Below are positions 1 through 6,663 of a stretch of 8,176 nt of DNA, piece by piece. The position numbers and the translations under genes are program-made. The notes under the pieces were generated by a model. The model did no database searches. It was given only the letters and a program-made list of their open reading frames with translations, and was not told the DNA's origin. Numbering within the stretch: position 1 is the first letter of the stretch; each line of letters opens with the position of its first letter. The DNA is from Chloroflexota bacterium. GTDB lineage: Bacteria > Chloroflexota > Anaerolineae > B4-G1 > SLSP01. Where the stretch lies: positions 1 to 8,176 of the forward strand of contig JAAZNO010000696.1 of NCBI GenBank assembly GCA_012798275.1, given 5' to 3'.

Positions 1-64
1 CAGTCTCCAAGCGACGCACGTGAGCGGGGGATCCGAGTGCTACCAGCGGTTTGATGGCAAAAAC

Positions 65-92
65 TTGACTCTCAAACGGTTGTCTCTATACT
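65..92 (+). promoter_or_regulatory. sigma70-type promoter upstream of the small membrane protein gene
   Basis: The sequence shows TTGACT (65-70), a 16-base spacer and TATACT (87-92). Each hexamer matches the sigma70 consensus at 5 of 6 positions. The expected transcription start is near 98-100, which leaves a 5' leader of about 120 bases before the ATG at 220. Surrounding bases are more AT-rich than the flanking genes, as expected for a promoter. No operator is obvious. A second TTGACT at 138-143 has no well-spaced -10 box. Confidence 0.6.
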
Positions 93-219
93 GAAAAAAG
101 AAGGTACCCCGTACGCCATGGCTCCCGGCCCGCCTGGTTGACTTGCCTGAAAGCAGGTCTCCGGTTATCATAGAGAAATCCATAGCAAGCGAAAAGCACA
201 CGCCGCAAAAGGAGACTTC

Positions 220-630
220 ATGCTGATCGAGCTGCTTTCGATTATCATCTTCACCTTCGCCCTGGCGCTGTTTGTGCTGGGCGGCTTCACCTTGTGGATC
301 GAGAAGGCGCGGCGGCGCACGCTGGGCCTGGTGATGATGCTCAGCGCGCTCCTCGTTGCCGGGGGGTATGCCTTTCTGGGCAGCCGCTTCTCCATCGCCC
401 TGCTGGGACGGTTGATCATCCTGGTGGATCTTCCCCGTTTGATGGCGACGGCCCTCGTCTACACCAGCGGCGTGCTCATCGGTCTGGCGCTGGCAGGCGG
501 CTTGTTCCTGTGGATCTCGGGGCGCATCGTCCGTCCTACGCGGCTGGAACGTTACCTGGCGCTGTTCGTCGGCGTCACCTTGCTCATCGGTCTGCTCATC
601 AGCCTGATGGCGATTGCCGTCAGCAGGTAA
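220..630 (+). CDS. small four-helix integral membrane protein, function unknown
   Basis: This gene encodes a 136-residue protein that I do not recognise. The start is supported by AAAAGGAG ending 5 bases before the ATG. Four hydrophobic segments are visible, at roughly residues 4-27, 34-54, 75-100 and 112-134. A basic patch at 29-33 (KARRR) follows helix 1, and another basic stretch (GRIVRPTR, 101-108) follows helix 3. Both would face the cytoplasm under the positive-inside rule, giving an N-out/C-out arrangement if all four segments cross. There is no cleavable signal peptide, no cysteine and no catalytic motif. It sits 112 bases upstream of the dGTPase gene on the same strand and could share its transcript, but has its own promoter. 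The protein reading of this frame is clearly preferable to the other frames because its composition is membrane-like and the RBS is good. Function cannot be assigned. Confidence 0.7.
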   Translation: MLIELLSIIIFTFALALFVLGGFTLWIEKARRRTLGLVMMLSALLVAGGYAFLGSRFSIALLGRLIILVDLPRLMATALVYTSGVLIGLALAGGLFLWISGRIVRPTRLERYLALFVGVTLLIGLLISLMAIAVSR

Positions 631-660
631 GAAGGACCGCTGCCATCGCAAGCACAAAAA

Positions 661-708
661 TGTGAGTTATGAGCGGTAAGCGGAGACTGCGACAGTTCTC
701 GACTCACG
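661..708 (+). repeat. nested inverted repeat in the leader of the dGTPase gene
   Basis: An outer pair GTGAGT (662-667) and ACTCAC (702-707) is perfect over 6 bp and can be extended by G-U pairs at each end. Inside it, GGAGACTG-like bases 683-689 pair with 693-700 through one bulged base (696) and a 3-base loop. As RNA this forms one long, bulged hairpin with about 14 unpaired bases on one side (669-682). It is followed by no T-run, so it is not an intrinsic terminator. It lies between the membrane protein stop and the SD of the dGTPase gene. I saw no convincing promoter in this 112-base gap. Confidence 0.3.
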
Positions 709-742
709 ATTCACCGATCTCTATTTGCTGAGGAGGCTCTGC

Positions 743-1894
743 ATGGTGCGTACACGCGAAGAATTGGAACGGATCGAGGACCTCACCCTCGCGCCCTATG
801 CGATGCGCAGCGGGCACTCGCGCGGGCGCGTCTTCCCCGAAGAGGAGGCGCCTTACCGCACGGCTTTTCAGCGCGATCGGGACCGCATCCTCCACAACAC
901 GGCCTTTCGTCGGCTGGAATACAAGACGCAGGTCTTCGTCATCCACGAGGGGGATCACTACCGCACTCGCCTGACCCACACCCTGGAAGTCACGCAAATC
1001 GGGCGGACGATGGCCCGCGCGCTCGGCGCTAACGAGGATTTGGTGGAAGCCGTGTGCCTGGCGCATGACCTCGGACATCCCGCCTTTGGCCATGCCGGCG
1101 AGATGACGTTGAACCGCCTGATGCAGGGACATGGCGGCTTCGATCACAACCGGCAATCACTGCGCATCGTGGAACAACTCGCCGCGCATTACCCGGAATT
1201 CCACGGCCTCAACCTCACCTGGGAAGTCCGCGAAGGCATGGTGAAACACGAGACCGAGTACGACGTCGCCGACGCTTCCACTTTCGAGCCGGAAAAGCAG
1301 TGTACCCTCGAAGGGCAGCTGGCCAATCCTGCCGATGAGATCGCCTACACCGCTCACGACCTGGACGACGGCCTCCGCTCCGGCCTGCTGCGTCCGGAGC
1401 AACTCAACGGCCTGGCCTGGTGGGAACACCTCAAGGTCAGCCTGGGATGGGACGGCGGGCATTTCAATGACATGGTGCGCTATCGGCTGACGCGCCGCCT
1501 GCTGGGGCTGCTGGTCACCGACCTGCTCGAGGCGACTTCAGCCCGGCTGGAGGCCGAGGGCTGCGCCAGCGTCGAAGACGTGCGTCAATGCCCCCAGAAA
1601 ATGGTAGGACTTTCGCCCGGCGTTGCCGCTATGACCCGCGAGCTCAAACACTTCCTCTACGAAAACCTCTATCGCCATCCGCACGTCATGCGGATGCAGC
1701 TCAAAGCGGAACGGGTGATCACGGCGCTTTTCGAAGCCTACCTCAGCGAGCCGGCGCAACTGCCCTACGACGTGCAGGCCCAACTGCGAGAACGTCCTCT
1801 GGAGCGAGTGGTCTGTGACTACATCGCCGGCATGACCGATCGCTACGCGCTACAAGAATATGCCAAACTCTTCGATCCCATGACGGCGGTGTGA
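743..1894 (+). CDS. dgt: dGTPase-like HD-domain deoxynucleoside triphosphate triphosphohydrolase
   Basis: The family cleaves dNTPs, classically dGTP, to the deoxynucleoside plus inorganic tripolyphosphate in the cytoplasm, and so tunes dNTP pools. The 383-residue protein carries the full HD metal site. H79 lies in LTHTLEV, H108-D109 in AHDLGH, and D198 in NPADEIAY is the expected fourth ligand. The family signature HDLGHPxFGHAGE is present (108-120) with Ala at the usual Pro/Thr position. Upstream conserved FRRLEYKTQVF (55-65) and downstream HDLDDG (205-210) also fit the dGTPase-like subgroup. The length is normal. The ATG at 743 is chosen because AGGAGG (731-736) sits 6 bases before it; the longer TTG start at 725 would swallow that SD. 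The stop overlaps or abuts the ABC ATPase start, so the genes are translationally coupled. True nucleotide preference (dGTP or broad dNTP) cannot be read from sequence. Confidence 0.93.
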   Translation: MVRTREELERIEDLTLAPYAMRSGHSRGRVFPEEEAPYRTAFQRDRDRILHNTAFRRLEYKTQVFVIHEGDHYRTRLTHTLEVTQIGRTMARALGANEDLVEAVCLAHDLGHPAFGHAGEMTLNRLMQGHGGFDHNRQSLRIVEQLAAHYPEFHGLNLTWEVREGMVKHETEYDVADASTFEPEKQCTLEGQLANPADEIAYTAHDLDDGLRSGLLRPEQLNGLAWWEHLKVSLGWDGGHFNDMVRYRLTRRLLGLLVTDLLEATSARLEAEGCASVEDVRQCPQKMVGLSPGVAAMTRELKHFLYENLYRHPHVMRMQLKAERVITALFEAYLSEPAQLPYDVQAQLRERPLERVVCDYIAGMTDRYALQEYAKLFDPMTAV

Positions 1895-1896
1895 AC

Positions 1897-2817
1897 ATGA
1901 TTCGTACTGAACATTTGACCAAACGTTTCGGCCCCTTGTTGGCGGTAGAGGACCTGAATCTGCACGTCGAGCGGGGCGAGGTTTTCGGCTTTCTAGGGCC
2001 GAACGGCGCGGGCAAGACGACGACGCTGCGGATGCTCGCCGCCCTTATCGCGCCGACTTCCGGCGCAGCATGGATCAACGACCGGCGCGTGGGGCAGGAT
2101 GACGAAGCCATCCATGCCAGCATCGGCCTGCTCACCGAGACGCCGGGGCTCTATCCCCGCCTGAGCGCCAAAGAGAATCTGAGTTTCTTTGCCAAACTGC
2201 ACGGCGTGGAAGACATCCCCGGCCAGGTGCGGAAATACCTCACGCTGCTCGAACTCTGGGAACGGCGCTCCGAGCCGGTAGGCGGTTTCTCCAAAGGGAT
2301 GCAGCAGAAGCTGGCGATTGCCCGGGCCCTGCTGCACGAGCCGCCGGTCCTCTTCCTCGACGAGCCGACCTCGGCGCTGGACCCCGAAGCCGCGCGCCTC
2401 GTCCGTGATTTTATCGAGACCCTCAAAGGGGAAGGGCGCACCATCTTCCTGTGCACCCACAACCTGGAGGAAGCCGATCACCTCTGCGATCGAGTCGCGG
2501 TGATCAAACAGCGGCTCATTCGAGTAGACGCGCCGGACGCGCTGCGGCAAGACCTGTATGGGCGCTCGGTGCGGGTGCAGCTGCGGGAAGTCACGCCGGA
2601 GATCCTCGCCGCCGTGCGCGCGCTCCCCTTCGTCACCGCCGTTACAGAGGCGTCCCCAGGGTTACGGGTGGCGCTGGATGAGCCTGAAACGTACAATCCC
2701 GTGCTCATCCAGGCGCTGATGACAGCCGGCGCGGCCATTCAGTTCGTGGAACGGGAATCGCATTCTCTGGAGCAGGTCTACCTCGATCTGCTGCACGAGT
2801 CGGAGGCAACAGCATGA
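1897..2817 (+). CDS. ABC-2 type transporter ATP-binding protein
   Basis: This is the ATPase of a two-gene ABC exporter; it hydrolyses ATP on the cytoplasmic face to drive the permease encoded next. With the ATG at 1897 the protein has 306 residues. Walker A GPNGAGKT is at 34-41, the signature FSKGMQQK at about 131-138, Walker B VLFLDE at 151-156, D-loop SALD at 159-162 and the switch His at 188. The Q-loop region reads LLTETPGLYPRLS, with no Gln, as is common in this exporter subgroup. Residues from about 213 onward form the C-terminal extension typical of ABC-2 ATPases (DUF4162-like). A GTG at 1891 would give a 4-base overlap with the dGTPase stop; ATG 1897 starts 2 bases after that stop and gives the usual MIRTEHLTKRFG opening. 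Both mean coupling. Substrate is unknown; NatA-like ion export or peptide/drug export are both possible. Confidence 0.93.
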   Translation: MIRTEHLTKRFGPLLAVEDLNLHVERGEVFGFLGPNGAGKTTTLRMLAALIAPTSGAAWINDRRVGQDDEAIHASIGLLTETPGLYPRLSAKENLSFFAKLHGVEDIPGQVRKYLTLLELWERRSEPVGGFSKGMQQKLAIARALLHEPPVLFLDEPTSALDPEAARLVRDFIETLKGEGRTIFLCTHNLEEADHLCDRVAVIKQRLIRVDAPDALRQDLYGRSVRVQLREVTPEILAAVRALPFVTAVTEASPGLRVALDEPETYNPVLIQALMTAGAAIQFVERESHSLEQVYLDLLHESEATA

Positions 2818-3611
2818 ATCGCAAACGCTTGCAAGCCGTGATCGAAAAAGAATGGCTCGATATGCGCAAGAACAAAATGGTGCTCAGCATGATGGCTCTG
2901 CTGCCTTTGCTGCTCGTCGGCATGATTTTGGGGACGGTCTACTTCATGGAGCGCGCCCCCGACTCTGAATACGATCCGGCGACCGGGGACAGCGGCATGG
3001 CCTTGCCGCCTGAATTGGAGGCGCTGGGTTACAAAGAGGGGACCATCATCCTGTTGAACGATCAGTACATGTTCTATCTGCTGCTCATTCCCCTGACCTT
3101 GCCGGTCTACGTCGCCGCGTACAGCATCATCGGCGAGAAGGAGACTCGCAGTCTGGAGCCGCTGCTGGCGACGCCGGTGAGCACGGCCGAGCTGCTGGTG
3201 GGGAAAACCATCTCGGCAGCGGCGCCGGCGATCGTCTTGACCTGGCTCAGTTTCGTGTTGACCGCCGTGGGGCTGAACTTCATTGCCAGCCCCACAGTAT
3301 TGGCCTATTGGGTGCGCCCCGTTTGGTCATTGAGCATGGCGTTGCAGACGCCTTTCCTGGCAGTGCTATCCACCGCTTCTGGCGTCATCGCCTCGTCACG
3401 GCTCAACGATCCGCGCGCCGCACAGCAGGTGACGGGGTTGTTCATCGTGCCGCTCATCGCCCTGAGCTTAATCGTGCTGATGGGGAAGGTCTACCTCAAC
3501 CTGCGGTTGATGAGCTGGGCGACCCTGCTGATTGCGGCAGTGACGGTCGGCGTGCTCTGGCTGGCAATCCGCCTGTTTCAGCGGGAAACGATCCTGACGC
3601 GCTGGAAATAG
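2814..3611 (+). CDS. ABC-2 type transporter permease
   Basis: This gene encodes the 265-residue membrane subunit partnered with the preceding ATPase. Its ATG overlaps the ATPase stop as ATGA, a strong sign of translational coupling and complex assembly. Six hydrophobic segments fit the ABC-2 fold, at about 22-45, 84-106, 132-154, 170-194, 206-225 and 235-255. A loop of about 38 residues (46-84) lies between helices 1 and 2 and should be outside the cell. GEKETRSLEPLLATPVS (107-123) after helix 2 is the classic ABC-2 coupling-helix motif that docks on the ATPase. The amphipathic N-terminus (KEWLDMRKNK) is also typical. Overall this resembles NatB/YhaP-like half-size permeases, so a working transporter would need two permeases and two ATPases. 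The exported substrate cannot be deduced. The gene ends 37 bases from the stop codon of the convergent cupin gene. Confidence 0.9.
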   Translation: MNRKRLQAVIEKEWLDMRKNKMVLSMMALLPLLLVGMILGTVYFMERAPDSEYDPATGDSGMALPPELEALGYKEGTIILLNDQYMFYLLLIPLTLPVYVAAYSIIGEKETRSLEPLLATPVSTAELLVGKTISAAAPAIVLTWLSFVLTAVGLNFIASPTVLAYWVRPVWSLSMALQTPFLAVLSTASGVIASSRLNDPRAAQQVTGLFIVPLIALSLIVLMGKVYLNLRLMSWATLLIAAVTVGVLWLAIRLFQRETILTRWK

Positions 3612-3648
3612 GCGCCCGTCGCGCCGGCCATTGCCCCAAGACCTCGCC

Positions 3649-3963
3649 TCACGCGCGGATCATCACCAGCAGCATCTTGAGCGGCGAGAGCGCCTTCAGC
3701 CCATGCGGTTCATGCGCGGGCATGATCAGCATCTCGCCAGCGTTGACCGTGAAAGGTTTGCCAGAAACGGTGATCTCGACCGCGCCCTCGAGCGCATAGA
3801 CCAGCGCATCGTAAGGCGCGGTGTGCTCGCTGAGCCCCTGATCCACGTCGAAGGCGAACAGCGTCACCGTGCCGGCGCTGCGGCTCACAATCTCGCGGCT
3901 CACCACCGCGCCGGGCTGCACCGCGATCAAAGCATCCAATGATTGTACCTGGGGTTGTGTCAT
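3649..3963 (-). CDS. small single-domain cupin protein
   Basis: The 104-residue protein is a compact cupin beta-barrel of the kind often annotated only as cupin domain-containing protein. Cupin motif 1 spans about G43-G60 (GLSEHTAPYDALVYALEG) with H47 and E59. Motif 2 spans about G77-H87 (GEMLIMPAHEPH) with H84 and H87. The motif 1 HxH pair is reduced to one His, so metal binding may differ from textbook cupins. The VTLFAFD and KMLLVMI strands are typical of this short family. Start choice: GAGGAGG lies 2 bases before one ATG (3966) and 5 bases before a second (3963). The second has better spacing, and the difference is one residue. A TTG at 3981 would precede the SD and is rejected. Enzyme, sensor or storage role is unknown. 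It is convergent with the ABC permease and downstream of the helicase, but probably has its own promoter. Confidence 0.85.
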   Translation of the reverse strand: MTQPQVQSLDALIAVQPGAVVSREIVSRSAGTVTLFAFDVDQGLSEHTAPYDALVYALEGAVEITVSGKPFTVNAGEMLIMPAHEPHGLKALSPLKMLLVMIRA

Positions 3964-3992
3964 CATAGCCTCCTCTTCCAAATTCTGCCTTC

Positions 3993-4001
3993 AAAATAGC
4001 A
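3993..4001 (-). promoter_or_regulatory. extended -10 promoter element for the cupin gene
   Basis: On the minus strand the sequence reads TGCTATTTT. This is an extended -10 (TGn) joined to TATTTT, about 27 bases upstream of the cupin start codons. No good -35 is visible, which is acceptable for extended -10 promoters. It lies just downstream of the probable helicase terminator, so the cupin is likely transcribed independently of the helicase. Confidence 0.35.
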
Positions 4002-4010
4002 GAAAAGCAA

Positions 4011-4036
4011 ATCCAAAACTACGACAAAAGTCGTGG
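4011..4036 (-). terminator. probable intrinsic terminator of the helicase gene
   Basis: Read on the minus strand, CCACGAC (4036-4030) pairs with GTCGTAG (4025-4019) around a TTTT loop. This gives a 7-bp stem with one G-T pair. It is followed at once by TTTTGGATTTGCTTTT, a T-rich tail interrupted by a few other bases. It begins 43 bases past the helicase stop codon, as expected for a terminator. On the plus strand the hairpin is followed by CGCCC, so it should act in one direction only. The tail is not a perfect T-run, so efficiency may be moderate. An operator role for the downstream cupin promoter is the alternative. Confidence 0.5.
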
Positions 4037-4079
4037 CGCCCTTGATCTACCCAAACTCCCAACCCCCGTGGGATGGCCT

Positions 4080-6599
4080 TCAATACCCCACGTAGATCTC
4101 CTTCAATAGCTTCGTCGTCGCGCCCTTGGCGCCCGGCTCGCTTTCCCCCACCGGCCCCACGCACGAGGGACAGCCCTCGGTGCAGGGACAAGTCTGCACG
4201 CGCTCCAGCGCCGCCGCAGCGACCTGCTCCCACAGCCCCAGCAGGCGGGGACTCAGGCCCACGCCGCCCGGCGCGGTGTCGTAGAGGATAATGGAGGGCT
4301 GCCCCGATTCCGCATCCCGCGCCTGCACCGAGGCCCCCAGGTCACCGGGATCGCACATGAGGAATACGGGCGCGAGATTCCGCAGCAGGTAGGACAGGCC
4401 GCTCAGCGCCGTCCGCGCGCCGCGCGCCCGCTCCACTTTGGCGTGACAGAGCGCACACAACGTCAGCAGGTTTTCGGGGGCGTGCGCCAATCGCAGCGCC
4501 ACCGAGGGCGGATACTGCGCGAGAAACGTCCGCAGCGGCGTGAGGTGATGCACCTCCAGCGGCGCTTCGGGGCGGGCAGGCGCCCCGCACAGGCGGCAGG
4601 TGTGGGCGTCGCGGGATAAAATCGTCTCGCGGATTTTGGGCCACTCCGGGCCATAATCCAGCGGCGCGACATGCACCCCCTCCTCTGCCAGCAGCTCTAC
4701 CAGCGTCTCCGCCAGCGTCACCCGGCAGGCCTCCGTCTCGAGCAGCTGCTCCGGCAGATCCATGTCCCCCCAGCCGAGGGTCTCGTGATTGGCCAGGCTC
4801 ACCCGCCGGTACGAGGTGGGTTTGCTGTGGACCAACACCTCCTCATCAGTGAGCGTGAGCGCCCCGCGCGGCAGCGTCTCCCGCAGCGCCAGTCGTTCCA
4901 CGGAAATCGCCGCTGCCGCGAGGGTATAGTAATCATAGTCGCCGGGCTGCGCCTGCGCCAGCCCGCGCTCCCAATCCAGTGCCGTGATGAGATAGGGCGT
5001 CCCGCCATGGAAGTAGATCGCCCCCTCATGCACCATGGCCGCGGCGCTTGGACGGTCCATGAGGCCCAGCGTCTCCCCCGCCGTCGTCTGGATGATCACG
5101 TTGTCGGCGGTCGTCGTGCGCAACGAGACGCTCTGCGCAGGATAAGTCTCCCCCACCCAGGTAAAGCGCTCCGCACTGCGGTGGAGCACGCCCTCCGCAC
5201 TGAGTGCTTCGAGCAACGGCGCCACATCCGGCAGCGAGCCGAAAGATTCATCGCGCTCGAAGGGCAGCTCAAAGGCGGCGCAGGCCAGATGCGAGCCGAG
5301 CACCGCCAGCGCGTCGGCGTTCAGACGGGCCTCCTCCGGCGAACGCACGAAAAAATACTCCGGGTGCGTCACCAGGTATTGATCCAACGGCGCCGGCGTA
5401 GCGATCAACACCGACAGCGAGACGCCGGCCCGGCGTCCGGCGCGGCCCATCTGCTGTCGCGTCGCCGCGATGGTGCCGGGATAGCCCACCAGCACCGACG
5501 CATCCAGCGCGCCAATGTCAATGCCGAGCTCCAGGGCGTTGGTGGCGATCACCACCCGGGTGCGGCCCTCGCGCAGATCCCGCTCGATGGTGCGGCGCTC
5601 GTGCGGGAGATAGCCGCCGCGATAGCCCTGGATCACCTCAGCCGGGAAGCCGGCGCGCGCGGCCCGTTCCCGCAGCTCGCGCAACAGGAGTTCCACCGTC
5701 AGCCGCGATCGCGCGAAGACGATAGTCTGCACGCCGGCCTGCAACAGCCGCAGGGTGAGGAACACGGCCTCGGCGCTGGCGCTGGCGCGCAACCCCAGCT
5801 CCGCGTCCAGCAGCGGTGGATTGTAGCACAGCACATGTCGCCCGCCGTAGGGCGCCCCATCGGCCTCCACCGGGGTGACCGGCGCCTCCCATAGGGATTC
5901 GGCCAGCTGCTGTGGATTGGCGATCGTCGCGGAGGCGCCGATGAAGCGCGGCGCCGCGCCGTAGAAGGCCGCCACACGGCGCAGGCGACGCAACACGTTG
6001 GCGATGTGGCTGCCAAAGACGCCCCGGTAGGTATGCAGTTCATCGAGCACCACGTAGCGCAAGCCGCTCAGGAACCGCAGCCATTGGGTGTGGTGCGGCA
6101 GAATGCCCAGGTGCAGCATGTCGGGGTTGGAGACGAGAATGCGCGCCTCCTTGCGGATGGCGGCCCGGCGGCTCTGCGGGGTGTCGCCGTCGTAGGGGCG
6201 CAGGGCGAGCGGCGTCTGCAGCTGGCCGATCCAGGCTTCCAGCGCCGCGATCTGATCGTGGGCCAGCGCCTTGGTAGGAAAGAGCAGCAGCGCCGTGGCG
6301 GTGGGATCGCGCAGCAGCGTGTGGAGCAGCGGCAGCGTGTAGCCCAACGTCTTGCCGGAAGCCGTCCCCGTGGCGAGCACCACATTTTCCCCGCGCAGGG
6401 CCGCTTCCACGGCGCGGGCCTGATGGGTGTAGAGCGCGGGAATGCCCAGCGCACGCCCGGCGGCGCTGAGCCGCGGATCCAGCTCGGCGGGCCAGGCGAC
6501 GGTCTGCGCCGCCTGCGCCGGTAGCGTGCGCCATGCTGTCACATTGCGGATGAAGCGCGGGTCCTCACGCAGTACGGAGAGCAGGGATTCCAGAGCCAT
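4080..6599 (-). CDS. MrfA/YprA-type DEAD/DEAH helicase (DUF1998) with inserted HNH nuclease-like domain
   Basis: This 839-residue protein is an ATP-dependent DNA helicase of the family that includes Bacillus MrfA (YprA), a repair helicase. Core motifs in order: Q60 (YTHQ), Walker A ATGTASGKT (76-84), PTKAL (108-112), NPDML (158-162), DELHTYRG (186-193), SAT (223-225), TNALELGIDIG (353-363) and the arginine-finger motif QQMGRAGRR (382-390). A middle region (about 400-640) fits the linker domains of this family. Residues about 648-722 form an HNH module: W653, CxxC at 668/671, HH at 684-685, N710, and CxxCH at 715/718/719. The MrfA C-terminal zinc domain follows: MCDPGDLG (748-755), YDTAPGGVG (773-781) and CPC-x3-C-x2-C (C804, C806, C810, C813). 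The size is about 90 residues above usual MrfA, matching the insertion. Leading SD is absent; the start may be leaderless. No MrfB-like exonuclease gene is nearby. Confidence 0.92.
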   Translation of the reverse strand: MALESLLSVLREDPRFIRNVTAWRTLPAQAAQTVAWPAELDPRLSAAGRALGIPALYTHQARAVEAALRGENVVLATGTASGKTLGYTLPLLHTLLRDPTATALLLFPTKALAHDQIAALEAWIGQLQTPLALRPYDGDTPQSRRAAIRKEARILVSNPDMLHLGILPHHTQWLRFLSGLRYVVLDELHTYRGVFGSHIANVLRRLRRVAAFYGAAPRFIGASATIANPQQLAESLWEAPVTPVEADGAPYGGRHVLCYNPPLLDAELGLRASASAEAVFLTLRLLQAGVQTIVFARSRLTVELLLRELRERAARAGFPAEVIQGYRGGYLPHERRTIERDLREGRTRVVIATNALELGIDIGALDASVLVGYPGTIAATRQQMGRAGRRAGVSLSVLIATPAPLDQYLVTHPEYFFVRSPEEARLNADALAVLGSHLACAAFELPFERDESFGSLPDVAPLLEALSAEGVLHRSAERFTWVGETYPAQSVSLRTTTADNVIIQTTAGETLGLMDRPSAAAMVHEGAIYFHGGTPYLITALDWERGLAQAQPGDYDYYTLAAAAISVERLALRETLPRGALTLTDEEVLVHSKPTSYRRVSLANHETLGWGDMDLPEQLLETEACRVTLAETLVELLAEEGVHVAPLDYGPEWPKIRETILSRDAHTCRLCGAPARPEAPLEVHHLTPLRTFLAQYPPSVALRLAHAPENLLTLCALCHAKVERARGARTALSGLSYLLRNLAPVFLMCDPGDLGASVQARDAESGQPSIILYDTAPGGVGLSPRLLGLWEQVAAAALERVQTCPCTEGCPSCVGPVGESEPGAKGATTKLLKEIYVGY

Positions 6600-6605
6600 G
6601 CGCCT

Positions 6606-6633
6606 ATTGTAGCGTAGTCAATGCAGTTGACCA
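6606..6633 (-). promoter_or_regulatory. candidate promoter for the helicase gene, giving a near-leaderless mRNA
   Basis: On the minus strand a -10 like TACAAT (6611-6606, 5 of 6 matches) is preceded after 16 bases by TGGTCA (6633-6628, 4 of 6 matches to TTGACA). The ATG at 6599 begins 7 bases past the -10, which is where transcription should start. No SD precedes the ATG. The -35 is weak, so confidence rests on the -10 and the compact spacing. Confidence 0.4.
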
Positions 6634-6654
6634 GGACAACAAATTCAGTAAAAT
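6627..6654 (+). promoter_or_regulatory. sigma70-type promoter for the symporter gene
   Basis: TTGACC (6627-6632), a 16-base spacer and TAAAAT (6649-6654) each match the consensus at 5 of 6 positions. Transcription would start near 6660-6662, giving a leader of about 50 bases before the ATG at 6714. The -35 covers the same bases as the proposed helicase -35 on the other strand. Confidence 0.55.
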
Positions 6655-6663
6655 CAGGGATGT

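Noticed and set aside
1..54. Possible 3' end of an upstream plus-strand gene (open frame ending TGA at 52-54).
   Set aside because: Only 17 codons are visible and another frame is also open, to 94. No family resemblance can be judged, although a stop at 54 just before the promoter would be tidy.
138..171. Second promoter at TTGACT (138-143) with TATCAT (166-171).
   Set aside because: The spacer is 22 bases, too long for a sigma70 promoter, and no alternative -10 at 16-18 bases fits.
40..657. Minus-strand open frame covering the small membrane protein.
   Set aside because: The Gln/Asp/Arg-rich translation mirrors the membrane protein codons. The plus-strand gene has a good SD, promoter and plausible transmembrane segments.
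725..742. Upstream TTG start for the dGTPase gene.
   Set aside because: It would place the strong AGGAGG inside the coding sequence and has no SD of its own. ATG 743 is ideally spaced.
3611..3625. GGCGC-N5-GCGCC hairpin after the ABC permease as a terminator.
   Set aside because: The stem is only 5 bp, overlaps the stop codon and is followed by no T-run. Too weak to call in GC-rich sequence.
4671..5894. Long plus-strand open frame (407 codons) opposite the helicase.
   Set aside because: It is rich in Arg, Gln, His and Ala, has no motif, and lies inside a gene with all helicase motifs on the other strand. It is a high-GC antisense shadow.
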